The notes beneath the pieces were generated by a model, which was not told the DNA's origin, ran no database searches, and was given only the letters and a program-made list of their open reading frames with translations. DNA of 5,592 bases, from the NCBI GenBank assembly GCA_027007465.1, contig JALTFF010000133.1:1-5592 (forward strand). Reading direction: 5' to 3'. The translations under genes and the position numbers were made by a program. This stretch comes from a bacterium (lineage in GTDB: Bacteria; Patescibacteriota; Patescibacteriia; Patescibacteriales; JALTFF01). This document shows positions 5,427 through 5,592 of the stretch, piece by piece (the stretch's first letter is position 1; each line of letters opens with the position of its first letter).

Positions 5427-5591
5427 TTATGATTTTTTAATATAATCACAATTTTTATTACTGCATTTGATATTACCATTTTTTCCATAAATTAGCAAGG
5501 ATCCGCATTTAGGGCATTTTTCGCCTGTTGGTTTTGACCAAAGAGCAAATCTACATTCTGGATAATTGTTACAAGCATAAAATATTCCTCT
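5427..5591 (-). CDS. topA: DNA topoisomerase I, C-terminal zinc-ribbon end (5'-partial)
   Basis: Only the last 54 codons and the stop are inside the window; the gene continues past the right edge. Type IA topoisomerase I relaxes negatively supercoiled DNA in the cytoplasm. The visible part matches the C-terminal four-cysteine zinc ribbons of bacterial TopA. FYACNNYPECRFALWS carries the last two cysteines (fragment residues 7 and 13) of one ribbon. It is followed by a complete ribbon with Cys26, Cys29, Cys43 and Cys48 (CPKCG ... IKCSNKNC). The protein ends DYIKKS. FYxCxxYPxCxFxxW followed by CPxCGSxL is characteristic of TopA, although other proteins can carry this zinc-ribbon family. It stops 2 bases before the rel start on the same strand. 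Confidence 0.9.
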   Translation of the reverse strand, partial: RGIFYACNNYPECRFALWSKPTGEKCPKCGSLLIYGKNGNIKCSNKNCDYIKKS

Positions 5592-5592
5592 T

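Noticed and set aside
1..5592. Recoding of UGA as glycine (as in Gracilibacteria or SR1)
   Set aside because: All genes read cleanly under the standard bacterial code, glycines use GGN codons and I saw no in-frame TGA. Stops are TAA with one TAG. The absence of TGA stops is weak evidence with only seven genes at low GC.
1..5592. CRISPR array, insertion sequence, toxin-antitoxin or defence system
   Set aside because: There are no spaced identical repeats, transposase motifs, terminal inverted repeats or paired small toxin/antitoxin frames. All genes are core functions.

Overview
This is an AT-rich window (roughly 30% GC by eye) of compact bacterial core genes with no mobile elements, CRISPR array or accessory defence cassette. 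It most resembles a member of the Candidate Phyla Radiation (Patescibacteria). The reasons are a SecD carrying an inserted parvulin domain, a Rel protein that ends after its TGS domain, an archaeal-RibL-like nucleotidyltransferase, very tight gene packing and no Shine-Dalgarno-like sequence at any start. This placement is an inference; there is no rRNA or marker gene here to confirm it.

Layout. On the + strand, positions 1-2179 hold the 3' part of secD (open at the left edge) and then all of secF, 10 bases apart. Together they encode the SecDF membrane pump that helps SecYEG/SecA export proteins. A 99-base convergent gap (2180-2278) separates them from a run of genes that are all on the - strand. 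Read in their own direction, these are: the last 54 codons of topA (entering from the right edge), rel, a tRNA-Leu(CAA) gene, ybaB, a 290-base non-coding gap, a ribL-like nucleotidyltransferase gene, and recR.

How the genes relate. topA and rel are separated by 2 bases, and the ribL-like gene overlaps recR by 14 bases, so translational coupling is likely in both pairs. tRNA-Leu sits between rel and ybaB with gaps of only 30 and 23 bases, so it is probably cut out of a longer transcript. ybaB and recR are commonly adjacent in bacteria (often dnaX-ybaB-recR). Here they are split by the nucleotidyltransferase gene and the gap.

The two most interesting points are the parvulin-type prolyl isomerase domain inside SecD and the hairpin-rich gap at 3258-3547. 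On the + strand that gap shows a possible extended -10 promoter, a string of short perfect stems and a terminator-like hairpin, which together could be a small RNA of about 175 bases. Neither has been tested computationally here. The rest reads as ordinary housekeeping sequence.
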